In this document: positions 6,616-6,749 of the stretch, piece by piece | Layout: each line of letters starts with the position of its first letter | How positions within the stretch are numbered: position 1 is the first letter of the stretch | DNA from: Pseudomonadota bacterium | GTDB lineage: Bacteria > Pseudomonadota > Alphaproteobacteria > Rhodospirillales > UBA2165 | Reading direction: 5' to 3' | Length of the DNA: 6,749 nt | Assembly: GCA_027592155.1 (NCBI GenBank) | Contig: JAQCKY010000119.1 | Span: 1 to 6,749 of the forward strand | Program-made: the position numbers and the translations under genes | The notes under the pieces: generated by a model | Told to the model about the DNA's origin: nothing | What the model saw: the letters and a program-made list of their open reading frames with translations, nothing else | Databases searched by the model: none

Positions 6616-6655
6616 GGATTGAACATTGCACGGCTTCGTGAAAGGATTGTAGTTC

Positions 6656-6667
6656 CTGAATATTCAG
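6656..6667. promoter_or_regulatory. CTGAATATTCAG palindrome, operator candidate
   Basis: A perfect 12-base palindrome ending 9 bases before the ribosome binding site and 19 bases before the start codon of the rightward exported-protein gene. Its core GAATATTC is repeated at 6559-6566. In this position a bound regulator would block transcription initiation or early elongation; that role is inferred. Confidence 0.45.
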
Positions 6668-6686
6668 ACTTACCAGGGAGGTAGCA

Positions 6687-6749
6687 ATGTTACACAGGAA
6701 GAGTTTCGTTTTGAGCTTAGCCGCGATGGCGCTGGCGGCGGGCACGGCC
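6687..6749 (+). CDS. Exported protein, signal-peptide fragment cut by the window end
   Basis: The ATG at 6687 follows a strong GGGAGG ribosome binding site (6676-6681, five-base spacing) and opens 21 codons to the edge. The peptide MLHRKSFVLSLAAMALAAGT has a basic n-region (His-Arg-Lys) and an Ala/Leu-rich hydrophobic core typical of a Sec signal peptide; the cleavage site is probably at or beyond the edge. The mature protein is not visible, so no family can be assigned. Next to catabolic genes, a periplasmic solute-binding protein of a TRAP or ABC transporter is a common possibility, but this is a guess from context. It is divergent from the synthetase and has a 12-base palindrome just upstream of its ribosome binding site. 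Confidence 0.75.
   Translation, partial: MLHRKSFVLSLAAMALAAGTA

Larger units (their letters stand above)
6547..6686. promoter_or_regulatory. Divergent intergenic region, synthetase / exported protein
   Basis: 140 bases between two divergent start codons, about 40% GC over the first 60 positions. It must hold both promoters. It contains two GAATATTC palindromes, one near each start, and a GC-rich hairpin between them. A weak sigma-70-like pair for the rightward gene is TTGCAC at 6626 and TGTAGT at 6648; I do not call it firmly. Confidence 0.6.

Noticed and set aside
6004..6684. Plus-strand open frame of 226 codons running from the synthetase antisense into the right intergenic gap
   Set aside because: Most of it is antisense to the well supported synthetase N-terminus, and it ends just before the strong ribosome binding site of the exported-protein gene.
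6599..6690. A complete tRNA gene on the minus strand
   Set aside because: Only a T-arm-like hairpin is present; no acceptor stem, anticodon arm or CCA end fits around it, and the loop has 6 rather than 7 bases.
1..6749. CRISPR array, insertion sequence or tandem repeats
   Set aside because: Reading through the window showed no regularly spaced repeats, transposase motifs or long terminal inverted repeats.

Overview
The window is about 6.7 kb of moderately GC-rich DNA. Coding parts look roughly 58-65% GC; the left end and the intergenic gaps are closer to 40-50%. Protein styles, the PcaI/PcaJ-type CoA-transferase and strong GGAGG ribosome binding sites suggest a proteobacterium, most likely an alphaproteobacterium, from environmental or metagenomic DNA. 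The taxonomic call is inference; there is no marker gene here.

Layout. From 3153 leftward on the minus strand runs a tight operon: CoA-transferase subunit A (pcaI-like), subunit B (pcaJ-like), a DUF35 zinc-ribbon/OB-fold protein, a thiolase-superfamily protein (SCP-x/Ltp2-like) whose reading frame is broken near 580-592, and then, 30 bases further on, the start of an unrecognised exported protein that leaves the window at base 1. Divergently, from 3299 rightward, lies one FAD-dependent dehydrogenase/reductase of the fumarate reductase/3-ketosteroid dehydrogenase superfamily. It ends tail-to-tail, with stop codons overlapping, against a minus-strand acyl-CoA synthetase of 626 aa (4666-6546). 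Divergent from the synthetase, a plus-strand gene for an exported protein starts at 6687 and is cut by the right edge after 21 codons.

How it may work together (inference). The set reads as an organic-acid or side-chain catabolic cluster: an exported protein on the right that might bind substrate, ATP-dependent CoA activation by the synthetase, flavin-dependent desaturation or reduction of a ring or enoyl group, carbon-carbon bond cleavage by the thiolase-like/DUF35 pair, and CoA transfer from succinyl-CoA to a 3-oxoacid by the PcaIJ-like enzyme. The substrate cannot be read from the sequence. The thiolase-like protein lacks the canonical cysteine nucleophile, and its partner is a stand-alone DUF35 protein. 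That pairing resembles the Ltp2-DUF35 retro-aldolase arrangement of steroid side-chain degradation more than a classical beta-ketothiolase.

Most notable points: the frameshift in an otherwise well conserved thiolase-like gene; two copies of the palindrome GAATATTC flanking the 6547-6686 divergent promoter region, each close to one start codon; an operator-like inverted repeat in the 3154-3298 divergent region; and a tRNA T-arm-like hairpin in the right intergenic gap. I found no CRISPR array, insertion sequence, rRNA or complete tRNA.
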